Of a stretch of DNA of 64,000 nucleotides, positions 46,942-57,624 are shown piece by piece (the first letter of the stretch is position 1; each line of letters opens with the position of its first letter). The notes under the pieces were generated by a model. That model was not told where the DNA came from and searched no databases. It saw only the letters and a list, made by a program, of their open reading frames with translations. Origin of the DNA: Azospira oryzae (GTDB taxonomy: Bacteria; Pseudomonadota; Gammaproteobacteria; Burkholderiales; Rhodocyclaceae). The stretch is taken from assembly GCF_004217225.1 (NCBI RefSeq), contig NZ_SHKM01000003.1:248001-312000 (forward strand), read 5' to 3'. A program made the translations under genes and the position numbers.

Positions 46942-48072
46942 ATGTCTGTGGCATTGTTCGGCAACAACCAGCGGCAACGAGAACTAGAAGCGGCCCTTGC
47001 CGCCCTGCAGAACGAGAACGCCAGCCTGCGCTCCCAGGTGGCCAATCTGGAAAACGAGCAGCAGACCCTGGAGCAGAAGTGCCACGCCGCCGAAACCGTG
47101 GCCCGGGGCTGGGAAAAGCTGCTGCACAACCTGGACCGCTTCGGTTCCAGCCTGGCCAAGTCCCAGGGCACCATGGCCGCCATGGCCCACAGCCTGAAGA
47201 CGGAAAAGGAAGAGGCCGTCACCGCCGGCCGCATCACCACCGACAGCCAGGCCCAGATGCATGGCATCAGCGCCAACCTGAGCCAGCTGGCCCTGCAGTC
47301 CCAGACCACCATGGGCCAGGTCGAAGGCCTCAATGCCAGCACCGAGAAGATCGGCAGCATCCTCAACCTGATCAAGGAAATCGCCGACCAGACCAACCTG
47401 CTGGCCTTGAATGCCGCCATCGAGGCGGCCCGGGCCGGCGAGGCGGGCCGCGGCTTTGCCGTGGTGGCCGATGAGGTGCGCAAGCTGGCCGAACGCACCG
47501 CCACCGCCACCAACGAGATTTCCGGCCTGGTCAGCGCCATCCGCCACGACACCGTCTCGGCCCACGCCAGCATCTCCTCCCTGGCCAAGGAGGCGGACCA
47601 CTCCAGCCACGAGGGCAAGCAGGCGACGGAGAACCTGGACAACATCATCGGCCTCTCCCGCCACATCGAGACCGCCGTGGCCGTGGCCGCCCTGCGCAGC
47701 TTCACCGAACTGGCCAAGATGGACCACCTGGTGTTCAAGTTCGAGGTGTACAAGGTCTTCATGGGCGCCTCCCAGAAACGTCCGGAGGATTTCGCCGTGC
47801 ATACCTCCTGCCGCCTGGGCAAGTGGTACTACGAGGGCGAGGGCCGGGAGTGCTTCTCCCTGCTGGACGGCTACCGGGCCCTGGAAGCGCCCCACATCAA
47901 CGTGCACAAGAGCGGCAAGGAAGCCCTGGAACGCCTGCGCCTGGGCGATTTCGACGGCGGCGTGGCCCTCCTGGAGCACATGGAGGCGGCCTCCGAGGAG
48001 GTCCTGGACTGCCTGGAGCGCATGGCCCAGGCCGGGGAGCAATCCCCCGACGTGCTCTGCCTGGAACACTGA
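46942..48072 (+). CDS. Soluble chemoreceptor with C-terminal CZB zinc-binding domain
   Basis: 376 residues, no transmembrane helix. N-terminal coiled coil (about 10-60), then a short methyl-accepting signalling domain with the conserved tip [20 protein letters not shown] (about 146-165) and [18 protein letters not shown]. The C-terminal CZB domain (about 250-365) shows the Zn ligands in [25 protein letters not shown] and APHINVHK (3His/1Cys). CZB receptors sense hypochlorous acid or zinc through the Cys. GGGAG precedes the start; the leader is AT-rich. It interrupts the folK-kinase-pan gene order. Confidence 0.9.
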   Translation: MSVALFGNNQRQRELEAALAALQNENASLRSQVANLENEQQTLEQKCHAAETVARGWEKLLHNLDRFGSSLAKSQGTMAAMAHSLKTEKEEAVTAGRITTDSQAQMHGISANLSQLALQSQTTMGQVEGLNASTEKIGSILNLIKEIADQTNLLALNAAIEAARAGEAGRGFAVVADEVRKLAERTATATNEISGLVSAIRHDTVSAHASISSLAKEADHSSHEGKQATENLDNIIGLSRHIETAVAVAALRSFTELAKMDHLVFKFEVYKVFMGASQKRPEDFAVHTSCRLGKWYYEGEGRECFSLLDGYRALEAPHINVHKSGKEALERLRLGDFDGGVALLEHMEAASEEVLDCLERMAQAGEQSPDVLCLEH

Positions 48073-48190
48073 GGCCGGACGGTCCGGGCCGCCCCTCTGG
48101 CCTCCCGGACCTGCCTGCCGTACCATAGAGCCGCCGGGCTGGACCCGGCGCTTTTTTTCCCGTCCCGACCCACACCCCATCCCGCCGCCC

Positions 48191-48865
48191 ATGCCCGGTA
48201 CCCCAGCCCGCAACCTGCTCGAGCACGCCCGCAACATCGTGGTGGAAGGCCCCATCGGCGTCGGCAAGACCAGCCTGGCCCGGCGCCTGGCCGAGCATCT
48301 GGGCCAGAGCAAGGAATGCCAGCTGCTGCTGGAGCAGCCGGAACTCAACCCCTTCCTCACCCGCTTCTACCAGGAGCGCAGCCGCTACGCCCTGCAGACC
48401 CAGCTGTTCTTCCTCTTCCAGCGCCAGGACCAGCTGCGGGACCTGGCCCAGCCGGACATCTTCCGCCAGACCGTGGTCTCCGACTTCCTCTTCGAGAAGG
48501 ACCCGATCTTCGCCCGCCTCACCCTGGCCGAGGACGAGTACAAGCTCTACCGCCAGATCTACGACACCCTGGCGCCCCAGGTGGTGTCGCCGGACCTGGT
48601 GATCTACCTGCAGGCCAGCCCGGAAAACCTCATCGCCCGGGTGAAAAAGCGGGGACTGGACATGGAGCGGCGCATCGGCGACGTGTACCTGACCCAGCTG
48701 GCGGAAAGCTACAGCCGCTTTTTTTACGGCTACAATGCCGCGCCGGTGATGATCGTCAATTCCGACCGACTCAACTTCGTCGATCAGGACCGCGACTTCC
48801 ACCTCCTCCTGGAACGGCTCGCCGCCATGCGCGGCCACCGGGAATACTTCAACCGGGGAGAATGA
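48191..48865 (+). CDS. Deoxynucleoside kinase
   Basis: 224-residue kinase of the dNK/dGK family that salvages deoxyadenosine or related nucleosides. P-loop [16 protein letters not shown] (about 18-33), the [12 protein letters not shown] segment (about 70-81), the DFLFEKD/ERS-like motif region and the [14 protein letters not shown] (about 152-162). In betaproteobacteria this gene usually sits between folK and panB, as it would here without the inserted DUF486 and chemoreceptor genes. panB begins 4 bp after its stop. Confidence 0.88.
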   Translation: MPGTPARNLLEHARNIVVEGPIGVGKTSLARRLAEHLGQSKECQLLLEQPELNPFLTRFYQERSRYALQTQLFFLFQRQDQLRDLAQPDIFRQTVVSDFLFEKDPIFARLTLAEDEYKLYRQIYDTLAPQVVSPDLVIYLQASPENLIARVKKRGLDMERRIGDVYLTQLAESYSRFFYGYNAAPVMIVNSDRLNFVDQDRDFHLLLERLAAMRGHREYFNRGE

Positions 48866-50563
<1,698 letters not shown>

Positions 50564-50578
50564 TTCAAAAACTGGGCG

Positions 50579-50606
50579 TTGACAGACGGCGGTGAGCCGT
50601 TAAAAT
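50579..50606 (+). promoter_or_regulatory. Sigma-70 promoter of panD
   Basis: Perfect -35 TTGACA (50579-50584), 16-bp spacer, TAAAAT (50601-50606), 36 bp before panD. It begins 16 bp after the panC stop, so panD can be expressed independently of panBC. Confidence 0.75.
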
Positions 50607-50641
50607 GCCGTTCCCCTTACCTTTTGCCTACGGGTGAAGCC

Positions 50642-51022
50642 ATGCAGAGAACCATGCTCAAGTCCAAGCTCCACCGGGTGACCACCACCCACTCGGAGCT
50701 GCATTACGAAGGCTCCTGTGCCATCGACCAGGACCTGCTGGACGCGGCCAATATCAAGGAATACGAACAGATCGACATCTGGAACGTGAACAATGGCGAG
50801 CGCTTCACCACCTACGCCATCCTGGCTGAACGCGGCTCCGGCGTCATTTCCGTCAACGGCTCCGCCGCCCGCAAGGCTGCGCCCGGCGACATCCTGATCA
50901 TCGCCACCTTCGCCACCTACACCGAAGTGGAACTGGCCAAGCACGAACCCCAGCTGATCTACGTCGATTCCCAGAATCGCATTGCCCGCATCGGCAACAA
51001 GATTCCGGCCCAGGCCGCCTGA
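50642..51022 (+). CDS. panD: Aspartate 1-decarboxylase
   Basis: 126 residues, the same length and numbering as E. coli PanD. Makes beta-alanine from aspartate for pantothenate. The self-processing site G24-S25 in [11 protein letters not shown], which yields the pyruvoyl group, is intact, as are NGERFTTYA and [16 protein letters not shown]. With panB and panC it completes the pathway in this window. Confidence 0.97.
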   Translation: MQRTMLKSKLHRVTTTHSELHYEGSCAIDQDLLDAANIKEYEQIDIWNVNNGERFTTYAILAERGSGVISVNGSAARKAAPGDILIIATFATYTEVELAKHEPQLIYVDSQNRIARIGNKIPAQAA

Positions 51023-51063
51023 GACACCGGATTTTTACCCGGCCTTTCGGGTAAAAGAAGGTA

Positions 51064-51095
51064 AAAAAAAGCCGCGAGCAATCGCGGCTTTTTCT
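51064..51095. terminator. Terminator after panD
   Basis: AAAAGCCGCGA/TCGCGGCTTTT hairpin with A- and T-runs on both sides, 41 bp past the stop. Confidence 0.88.
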
Positions 51096-51160
51096 TTTGG
51101 GGCTGGTCCTGACCTGCATCGGCCAAGACATGGCGGAAGCGGGCGGCGCAAACCCAGAAG

Positions 51161-51199
51161 GGACGGGCCTCTTCAGGCAGGCCTGCCCGACAGGCCCAT
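51161..51199. repeat. Copy of the dispersed 39-nt hairpin repeat
   Basis: GGACGGGCCT at one end, CAGGCCCAT at the other, with a perfect palindrome GGCAGGCCTGCC in the middle. By hand it matches the 63620 copy at 30 of 39 positions and has identical length. It lies between convergent panD and the NYN gene, after the terminator. Nothing else is seen in 51096-51235. Confidence 0.6.
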
Positions 51200-51235
51200 G
51201 GCGCCTGCCTGTGCGGCCATCCCCTTGATAGTGCC

Positions 51236-52615
51236 CTACTCGGCGGCGGCCTTCTTCGCCGGCCGCTTGGCCGGGGCGCGCCGGGTCTTGGGCTTGGCGG
51301 CGGCTTCGGCGGCAGCAGCAGGCGCTGCCTCCGCCTGGGGCGCAGCCTTGGCGGCGGCCTTGGGTTCGGACTTGGCCTTGGCCGGCGTCTTCTTGGCGGC
51401 TTCGATCTCCTGGGCGGCGGCCGTCTTGCGGGCCCGGGTACGGGCGCCGCTGCGGGCCCCGGAAGACTCGCCGCGGCCGGAAGGCTTCCTGGCCGCGGCC
51501 GGGCTGGCGGCGACCGCTTCGACTGCCGCCGGGGCGGTCACAGCGGGCGCTGCCACGGCTTCCACCACTACCGGAGCGGGGGCCGCTGCCGGGGCGGGGG
51601 CCTCGGCTGCCGCTTCCTGGACCCGGGGACCATCCTTCACGCCGTTTTCCTTGGCGCCGTCGCGGCCGCGGCCGCGCCGACGGTTGCCGCCGCGTCCTTC
51701 CCGGGCCGGCGCTTCCGCCATCTCGGCGGCCGGCGCCTGCGCTTCGGCAGGGCTTTCTTCCGGTTGCGTCACTTCCCGCACCGACACATTGCCCGGACGG
51801 GCTACGTAGGCGCCGGACTTCTCGTCCCGGCCAAAGGCCAGCAGGCCCCGGTTCTGGGCCTCTTCCAGCAGGTTGCCGAAGGCGCGGAAGCCGTAGTAGG
51901 ACTCGTTGAAGCCCGGATTGCGGCGCTTGATCGCCTCCTTCAGCACCGAGGCCCACAGCTTCTCGGTGTCGCTGCGCTCGGCCATGAGGTCCTCGAAGGT
52001 GGCCATGGCCAGTTCGATGCCCTTGGCGCGGCGGGCATCCTGGTCGTCCTTGCGCTTCTTCTCGTCTTCCGGCGAACGGCGGGGCGCCGCCTCCTTGGCC
52101 GGGTCCTTGCGGTTGGCGGCGGCCCGCTTGGCCTCCCGGTCCCGCACCAGATCGTCGTAGAAAATGAATTCGTCGCAGTTGGCGATGAGCAGGTCCGAGG
52201 TGGACTGCTTCACACCGACGCCGATGACGTGCTTGGCGTTTTCCCGCAGCTTGGAGACCAGGGGCGAGAAGTCGGAATCGCCGGAGATGATGACGAAGGT
52301 GTCCACATGGGACTTGGTGTAGCAGAGGTCCAGGGCGTCCACCACCAGGCGGATGTCGGCGGAGTTTTTGCCGGACTGGCGCACGTGGGGGATTTCGATC
52401 AGCTCGAAGTTGGCCTCGTGCATGGTGGCCTTGAAGGTCTTGTAGCGCTCCCAGTCGCAGTAGGCCTTCTTGACCACGATGGAGCCTTTGACCAGCAGGC
52501 GCTCCAGCACCGGCTTGATGTCGAATTTTTCGTATTGGGCGTCGCGCACGCCCAGGGCGATGTTCTCGAAGTCGCAGAACAGGGCCATGCTGACGGTATC
52601 GGCAGGAGCTGCCAT
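51236..52615 (-). CDS. NYN-domain protein with OST-HTH/LOTUS domain
   Basis: 459 residues. NYN/PIN-like RNase fold (about 8-160) with acidic residues in MALFCDFENIALG, KNSADIRLVVDAL and IISGDSDFSPLV, matching LabA/DUF88 proteins. A charged helical linker (KRAAANRKDPAKEAAPRR) leads to a LOTUS/OST-HTH RNA-binding domain (about 205-280, LWASVLKEAIKRRNPGFNES). The C-terminal third (about 290-459) is a low-complexity Ala/Pro/Lys/Arg-rich tail likely to bind nucleic acid. Role in RNA turnover is inferred from the family; substrates unknown. Confidence 0.85.
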   Translation of the reverse strand: MAAPADTVSMALFCDFENIALGVRDAQYEKFDIKPVLERLLVKGSIVVKKAYCDWERYKTFKATMHEANFELIEIPHVRQSGKNSADIRLVVDALDLCYTKSHVDTFVIISGDSDFSPLVSKLRENAKHVIGVGVKQSTSDLLIANCDEFIFYDDLVRDREAKRAAANRKDPAKEAAPRRSPEDEKKRKDDQDARRAKGIELAMATFEDLMAERSDTEKLWASVLKEAIKRRNPGFNESYYGFRAFGNLLEEAQNRGLLAFGRDEKSGAYVARPGNVSVREVTQPEESPAEAQAPAAEMAEAPAREGRGGNRRRGRGRDGAKENGVKDGPRVQEAAAEAPAPAAAPAPVVVEAVAAPAVTAPAAVEAVAASPAAARKPSGRGESSGARSGARTRARKTAAAQEIEAAKKTPAKAKSEPKAAAKAAPQAEAAPAAAAEAAAKPKTRRAPAKRPAKKAAAE

Positions 52616-52663
52616 GGGTGTTTCTCCGTAAGGAATTGGATCAAGTATAAGGCCGGGGACCGC

Positions 52664-53848
52664 TCAGGCGGCGCGCAGGGCCTCGACGATGTTCATGCGG
52701 GCGGCCCGGAAGGCCGGCAGAAAACCGCCCAGCAGGCCCATGAGCAGGGCAAAGAGCAGGCTCTTGACGACGATGCCCGCATCGAGGGAAAAGGTGAAGG
52801 CCAGTTCGGCGAAGGACTGCCAGTTCATGGTGGAAATGGTGAACAGCTGCATGGTGGAGGCCAACAGCAGCCCCACCAGCCCGCCCAGCAGTGCCAGACC
52901 CAGGGATTCGGCGAGGAAGGCCAGCAGGATGGCCCGGCGGTTGAAGCCCAGGGCCCGCAGGGTGCCGATCTCGCCGGTGCGGTTGGCTACCGCAGCATAC
53001 ATGGTGATCATGGCACCGATGATGGCGCCGATGGAAAAAATCACCGACAGGGTGATGCCCAGGATGCTGATGAACTTGGACAGGGCCTCCGACTGGTCGG
53101 CGTAGAACTGGGCTTCCCGCTTGGCTTCCAGGGTCAGGCGCGGGTCGTCCTCGATGGCCGCCTTGACCGCGGCGAAGGCGCCCGGGTCGTTGAGGCGGAA
53201 GATCAGGGAAGAGAACACCGGCCGGCGGAAGGCCTGCATCAGCTGCTCCGCATCGCCCCACACCTCCGAATCGAAGCCGCTGCCGCCCGCATCGAAGACC
53301 CCCACCACCACCCAGTCCCGGGCGCCGAAGCGCATGGTTTCGCCCAGGCCGGCGCCGTTGAAGCGGCTGGCGATGGCCTGGCCAGTGACGATCTCGTTGG
53401 AGCCGGGGCGGAACGGCCGCCCCGCCACCAGGCGCACCTGGGGCCGCAGTTGCAGCCCCACCGGCGACAGGCCGCGGATGATGACGTTGGAAGGCTTGGC
53501 CGCCGCCCCCTCGGCCACCCGCTTATTGAGGGAGATCAGCACCACCGTCTCCTTCGACAGCATGCGCAGGCCGCCGGCCCCCAGAGCCACCTGGGGCAGG
53601 CTCTCGACGATGGCCGCCGGCCCCCGCTCGATGCCGCTCTGCACCTCGGTGCCGGAGGCCCGGCGGGTCACCACCACGTTGTCCGGGCTGCCCGTATCCA
53701 CCAGGGTCTTCTTCAGCCCCGCATCCAGCATCAGCACCGTGGCGAAGACGAACACCACCAGGGCCATGCCGCCGGCGGTGAGGGCCGTGGTCAGCTTGCG
53801 TGCCGCCAGGTTGCGCAGGGAATAGGAAAGGGGAATGGCCATGGTCAA
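52664..53848 (-). CDS. ABC transporter permease, FtsX/MacB type (second of pair)
   Basis: 394 residues. TM1 near 15-40, a MacB-type periplasmic core (about 45-260), then three C-terminal helices with the FtsX signature (GTLRALGFNRRAILLAFLAESLGLA region, about 299-323). It overlaps the upstream permease gene by ATGA. It would form a heterodimeric permease with it, energised by a separate ATPase not present immediately nearby. Confidence 0.9.
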   Translation of the reverse strand: MTMAIPLSYSLRNLAARKLTTALTAGGMALVVFVFATVLMLDAGLKKTLVDTGSPDNVVVTRRASGTEVQSGIERGPAAIVESLPQVALGAGGLRMLSKETVVLISLNKRVAEGAAAKPSNVIIRGLSPVGLQLRPQVRLVAGRPFRPGSNEIVTGQAIASRFNGAGLGETMRFGARDWVVVGVFDAGGSGFDSEVWGDAEQLMQAFRRPVFSSLIFRLNDPGAFAAVKAAIEDDPRLTLEAKREAQFYADQSEALSKFISILGITLSVIFSIGAIIGAMITMYAAVANRTGEIGTLRALGFNRRAILLAFLAESLGLALLGGLVGLLLASTMQLFTISTMNWQSFAELAFTFSLDAGIVVKSLLFALLMGLLGGFLPAFRAARMNIVEALRAA

Positions 53849-55029
53849 GCGACGCTGCGCAGCCCTTCGACGATCGGGATGCGGGCCGCCCGCCGGCTGG
53901 GGAACCAGGCGGCGATGAGGCCCACCCCCAAGGCGCAGGCGGCCTGCAGCAGCACCGTGGTGCCGGAGACGAAGAAAATGGGGAACAGGGTGCCCATGGC
54001 CTGGGCGAAGGCCGCCGCCGCGGGAAAGGTCAGGGCGATGCCGAGGCCGCCGCCGATGGCGGCGATGGCCACCGACTCGCCGAAGATCAGCCCCCGCACG
54101 AAGCCGGGGCCGAAGCCCAGGGCTTTCAGGGTGGCATATTCACTGGTGCGCTCCCGCACCGTCATGGCCATGGTGTTGGCCATCACCGCCAGGATGATGG
54201 CGATGACCACGTAGGAAACGATGCGGATGGCGACGACGATGGCCTCGGTCATGGAGACGAAGGAAAGCTGGAAGGCCTTCTCCGTCTCCGTCAGGGTTTC
54301 CGCCGCGCTGTTGCGGAATTCGGCATCGATGAGGCGCGACAGCTCCGCCGCCCGCCCCGGGTCGTCGATGGTCACCACATAGACCCCCACCTGGTTCTGC
54401 CGCCGCGGATAGCGCACCTTGGCCACCTCGTTCAGGTAGTCCCAGTGGAACAGCATCTGGGCCACATCCGTCTTGGCGTCCCGCCCGGTGTAGATGCCGC
54501 GGATGACGAACTCCCAGGTGCCGGGAAAGATGGTGCCCTTCAACTGCACCACATCCCCCACCTTGAAGCCGTACTGGGCTGCCAGCTTGCGCCCGACGAT
54601 AGCTCCCTTGCGGTCCCGGGCGAAGGCGGTGCGCTCGTCGTCGCTGAGCAGGTACTCCGGGTACAGCTCCAGATAGTTGGGGTCCACCGCGAACTGGGGA
54701 AAGAAATTCTTCGGCTCCTTGTAGATGCCGCCGAACCAGTTGGCCGTGGTGATGGCCTTGACCCCGTCGATCTGCCGGATCTTCTGCTTGTAGGTCAAAG
54801 GCAAGGGAAAGACCAGGGAAATGGAATTGCGCGTCACCAGCCGGGCATTGGACGCCCCCTCCGCCCCGGCGTACCAGGCATCCACCACCGTGGACAACAG
54901 CCCGAAAGACAACACCGCCACCATCAACCCCACCAGGGTCAGCAAGGTGCGCAGCTTGTGCCGAAAGGCGTTGCGGAGGACGAGGTTGAGGAGGATGAAA
55001 AGCACGGGGGACTCCGGGAGATATTGCAT
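53845..55029 (-). CDS. ABC transporter permease, FtsX/MacB type (first of pair)
   Basis: 394 residues, same architecture as its downstream partner: N-terminal basic segment RNAFRHKLRTLLTLVGLM then TM1, MacB-like periplasmic domain with KGTIFPGTWEFVIRGIYTG, and C-terminal helices with EYATLKALGFGPGFVRGLIF. Equal length and shared fold suggest an ancient duplication. The expected ATP-binding and adaptor genes are absent upstream, where an AT-rich island begins instead. Confidence 0.9.
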   Translation of the reverse strand: MQYLPESPVLFILLNLVLRNAFRHKLRTLLTLVGLMVAVLSFGLLSTVVDAWYAGAEGASNARLVTRNSISLVFPLPLTYKQKIRQIDGVKAITTANWFGGIYKEPKNFFPQFAVDPNYLELYPEYLLSDDERTAFARDRKGAIVGRKLAAQYGFKVGDVVQLKGTIFPGTWEFVIRGIYTGRDAKTDVAQMLFHWDYLNEVAKVRYPRRQNQVGVYVVTIDDPGRAAELSRLIDAEFRNSAAETLTETEKAFQLSFVSMTEAIVVAIRIVSYVVIAIILAVMANTMAMTVRERTSEYATLKALGFGPGFVRGLIFGESVAIAAIGGGLGIALTFPAAAAFAQAMGTLFPIFFVSGTTVLLQAACALGVGLIAAWFPSRRAARIPIVEGLRSVA

Positions 55030-55177
55030 TATAGGCGGAGCGGAGTTCCAGGCAGGTTATGGGAAGGGCTCGATGCATGGAGGCATGCAACTGGATCGTC
55101 ATTCACCAACAACCACCGCTTACATGCTCTTAGAATATGGGCAACTATTTGAGCAACCTGGTCATCCCACACAACAT

Positions 55178-55681
55178 ATGCGAAAGCTACAAATTCGATT
55201 CTGGCTGATTGTCCTAGCGTGGTTCTTATATGGGCAGATGATTGCCGGTGGGCTCTCTGCAGGCTATCTCAACAATATTGGGGTCTATGCTTGGGAGGCT
55301 TTTGGGCAATACATTCCCTCGATAGCACGACTACATGAGTCTTATGAAGTATTGCCAAGACTTCATTCTTCGCTAATGTTGATGTCCATGCCTTTCTTAT
55401 TCATCGCGCTTCTTCTCACCGATTTTGAAGGCTCTGTTGAAGGCGTTCGAAAGAAGGGCACAGAGGTGCCCGCAACCATCTTCATAATTCTCATGGGCAG
55501 TATGGTCTTCGTTGCAGGTTTCGGTGCTCGACGCTTCAACGGCAGCTTTTTCACCTTCTCAATTGGTGCATCTTTCCTGACTGCAGTCTCAGCATATTGC
55601 TTCCGTGCTGCTTACTGCATCGTGTTTCAGTCACCGCACAGACCAAGCCATCAAGAATCACCAGGGCGACCAGGGCAATAG
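55178..55681 (+). CDS. Predicted membrane protein in AT-rich island
   Basis: 167 residues from ATG 55178 (MRKLQIRFWLIVLAWFLYGQ). In-frame starts at 55124, 55085 or 55073 would add up to 35 residues, and none has a convincing ribosome site. About four hydrophobic segments: about 8-25, a second near 68-86 (SLMLMSMPFLFIALLL), a third near 106-122, a fourth near 128-148. Loops contain HESYEVLPRLHSS. No family recognised. Codon use is AT-rich, unlike its neighbours. A second small gene follows 9 bp later. Confidence 0.6.
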   Translation: MRKLQIRFWLIVLAWFLYGQMIAGGLSAGYLNNIGVYAWEAFGQYIPSIARLHESYEVLPRLHSSLMLMSMPFLFIALLLTDFEGSVEGVRKKGTEVPATIFIILMGSMVFVAGFGARRFNGSFFTFSIGASFLTAVSAYCFRAAYCIVFQSPHRPSHQESPGRPGQ

Positions 55682-55690
55682 GGATCTCCT

Positions 55691-55930
55691 ATGAGAAAAG
55701 CTCTTCTCGAATACCTCGGGGCACTAAGCGCCATCGGTGGCATAACGCTATTGCTGTTTTCCTTTGTCCGACGCAAGGATATTCGGGACTTTCTGTGGTC
55801 ATTTCTACTGCATGGAAAAATCTCACAGGATTGGGATGCTGCTGTGTTCCTGGCGCTCGGGGGATGCTTAACCGCCTTTGCTGTCTATTCGGGAGTATTG
55901 GGACCCCACCGTGATGGCAGAAAAAGTTGA
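55691..55930 (+). CDS. Small predicted membrane protein in AT-rich island
   Basis: 79 residues, MRKALLEYLGALSAIGGITL with a hydrophobic helix (about 10-26), a charged middle (RRKDIRDFLWSFLLHGK) and a second helix (about 50-69). AGGGAT lies before the ATG. Probably cotranscribed with the preceding ORF. Function unknown; the pair has the size and layout of accessory small membrane modules, but nothing proves such a role. Confidence 0.6.
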   Translation: MRKALLEYLGALSAIGGITLLLFSFVRRKDIRDFLWSFLLHGKISQDWDAAVFLALGGCLTAFAVYSGVLGPHRDGRKS

Positions 55931-55968
55931 ATCGCCATCACCAGAAGCCATCAACCCAAAACCAGAGA

Positions 55969-57465
55969 TCACGTCCCGCAAAACGTCTGAAACGTCCGCA
56001 TGAATTCCCGGGGTGCCGGTTCGGCCAGGTCGGCGTGGCGGGGCTGTTCCCGGCAGGGCTCGGCCAGGGCGCCGAGCAAATGGTGGAAGGGGGCGAGATC
56101 GCCCTGCTCGGCGGCATCGAGGGCCGCTTCCACCTGGTGATTGCGGGGAATGAGCCAGGGGTTGTGCCGGGCCATGGCGGCGGCCCGGGCGGCCCCGGCC
56201 ACGCCGGCGTTGCTCCCCTCCCCGTCGGCGGCGGTGCACTGCCGGCGCCAGCGTTGCAGCCAGGCTGCGAGGGCGGCGCCATCGGCGAACAGCGTTCTTA
56301 GCCGCTCCTCCCGGCCTTCGGCTGCTTCCCCCAGATAACGCCAGGCCAGGGTGAAATCCACGGACTGGGCCTGCAGCAGGACCAGCCAGTCGGCGCCCAG
56401 AGCCTCGGCCTCCGCCCCGCTGTCAGGCAGGCCCAGCTTGGCTTTCAGGGCGGCCTGCCAATGCTCCTGGTAGCGGGCGGGGAAGGCTTCGATGATGGCC
56501 GTGGCCCGCGCCACGGCCCTTTCGGTGTCGGCATCGATGAGGGGCAGCAGGGTTTCGGCGAAGCGGGCCAGGTTCCAGGCGGCAATGTCCGCTTGCTGGT
56601 CGTAGGCGTAGCGGCCCTGGCGGTCGATGGAGCTGAACACTGCCCCCGGATCGTAGGCTTCCATGAAGGCGCAGGGGCCGTAGTCGATGGTTTCGCCGGC
56701 GAGGCTCATGTTGTCCGTGTTCATGACGCCGTGGATGAAGCCCACCGCCATCCACCGGGCCACCAGGGCGGCCTGGCGCTCGGCCACGGCCCGCAGCAAC
56801 TCCAGATACCCATTCTCCGCCCCGGCCAGTTCCGGGTAGTGGCGGGCTATGGTGTAGTCGGCCAGTTGCCGCACCTGGGCCGGGCCGGCGTGGGCGGCAA
56901 AGAACTGGAAGGTACCGACCCGCAGATGGCTGTCCGCCACCCGGGTGAGGACGGCGCCGGGCAGGGGACGCTGCCGCCGCACCGGCTCGCCGGTGGCCAC
57001 CACGGCCAAGGCCCGGGTGCTGGGAATGCCCAGGGCGTGCATGGCTTCGCCGGTCAGCACCTCCCGCAGCATGGGGCCCACGGCGGCCTTGCCGTCGCCG
57101 CTGCGGGAGAAGGGGGTTCGACCCGAGCCCTTGAAGGCGATGTCGCGGCGGCGGCCCTGGCCGTCGATCACCTCCCCCAGCAAAAGGGCCCGGCCATCGC
57201 CCAGCTGGGGCGAGAACTGGCCGAACTGGTGGCCGGCGTAGGCCTGGGCGATGGGGCTGGCGCCCTCCGGCAGGGCGTTGCCGGAGAACAGGGCGGCCAG
57301 CTGATCCGGCGTGGCCTCCGCCAGGGGCAGGCCCAGTTCCCGGGCCAGACCGGGGTTGAAGTGCAGCAGCCGGGGGGCCGGAACGGTGGCAGGCTGCCAG
57401 GGCACGGCGAAGCCGGGCAGGTCCCGGGCGTAGCTGTTGTCGAAGGGAAAACTAAAGTCGGGCAT
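55969..57465 (-). CDS. selO: Protein adenylyltransferase SelO (YdiU)
   Basis: 498-residue pseudokinase-fold enzyme that transfers AMP to proteins and is tied to redox defence. Conserved segments: GHQFGQFSPQLGDGRALLLG (about 108-127), KGSGRTPFSRSGDGKAAVGP (about 138-157), HGVMNTDNMSL (about 233-243, catalytic/metal Asn-Asp) and DYGPCAFM. C-terminus ends FCGT with a Cys, not selenocysteine. The start at 57465 (MPDFSFPFDN) is preferred over a longer unstructured extension. Confidence 0.94.
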   Translation of the reverse strand: MPDFSFPFDNSYARDLPGFAVPWQPATVPAPRLLHFNPGLARELGLPLAEATPDQLAALFSGNALPEGASPIAQAYAGHQFGQFSPQLGDGRALLLGEVIDGQGRRRDIAFKGSGRTPFSRSGDGKAAVGPMLREVLTGEAMHALGIPSTRALAVVATGEPVRRQRPLPGAVLTRVADSHLRVGTFQFFAAHAGPAQVRQLADYTIARHYPELAGAENGYLELLRAVAERQAALVARWMAVGFIHGVMNTDNMSLAGETIDYGPCAFMEAYDPGAVFSSIDRQGRYAYDQQADIAAWNLARFAETLLPLIDADTERAVARATAIIEAFPARYQEHWQAALKAKLGLPDSGAEAEALGADWLVLLQAQSVDFTLAWRYLGEAAEGREERLRTLFADGAALAAWLQRWRRQCTAADGEGSNAGVAGAARAAAMARHNPWLIPRNHQVEAALDAAEQGDLAPFHHLLGALAEPCREQPRHADLAEPAPREFMRTFQTFCGT

Positions 57466-57624
57466 GGCGGAAACTCGGGCGCCCGGCGAAAGTAGGGAGA
57501 GGTACGCCCCGGGGCAGGCCGGGGCGTCGGCATCAGGCGAAGAATCCGGGGCGCCGCAGGTAGAGTGCGGCCCCCGGGAAAAGTTTCCACCCGCCATCCA
57601 CGGCAAGGCTGCGCTGCTGTCGGC

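Larger units (their letters stand above)
55073..55968. other. AT-rich island with foreign base composition
   Basis: Between the ABC permeases and selO the base composition drops sharply. For example, 55321-55380 has 23 G/C of 60 by my count, against about 42-45 of 60 in flanking genes. It contains two small membrane-protein ORFs and no recognised integrase, IS or tRNA. Flanking direct repeats were not found by eye. Probably horizontally acquired. Confidence 0.75.

Noticed and set aside
54821-55177. N-terminal extension of the AT-rich island ORF into the permease gene
   Set aside because: The extension overlaps the permease start region in antisense and changes composition abruptly near 55080; downstream starts are more credible.
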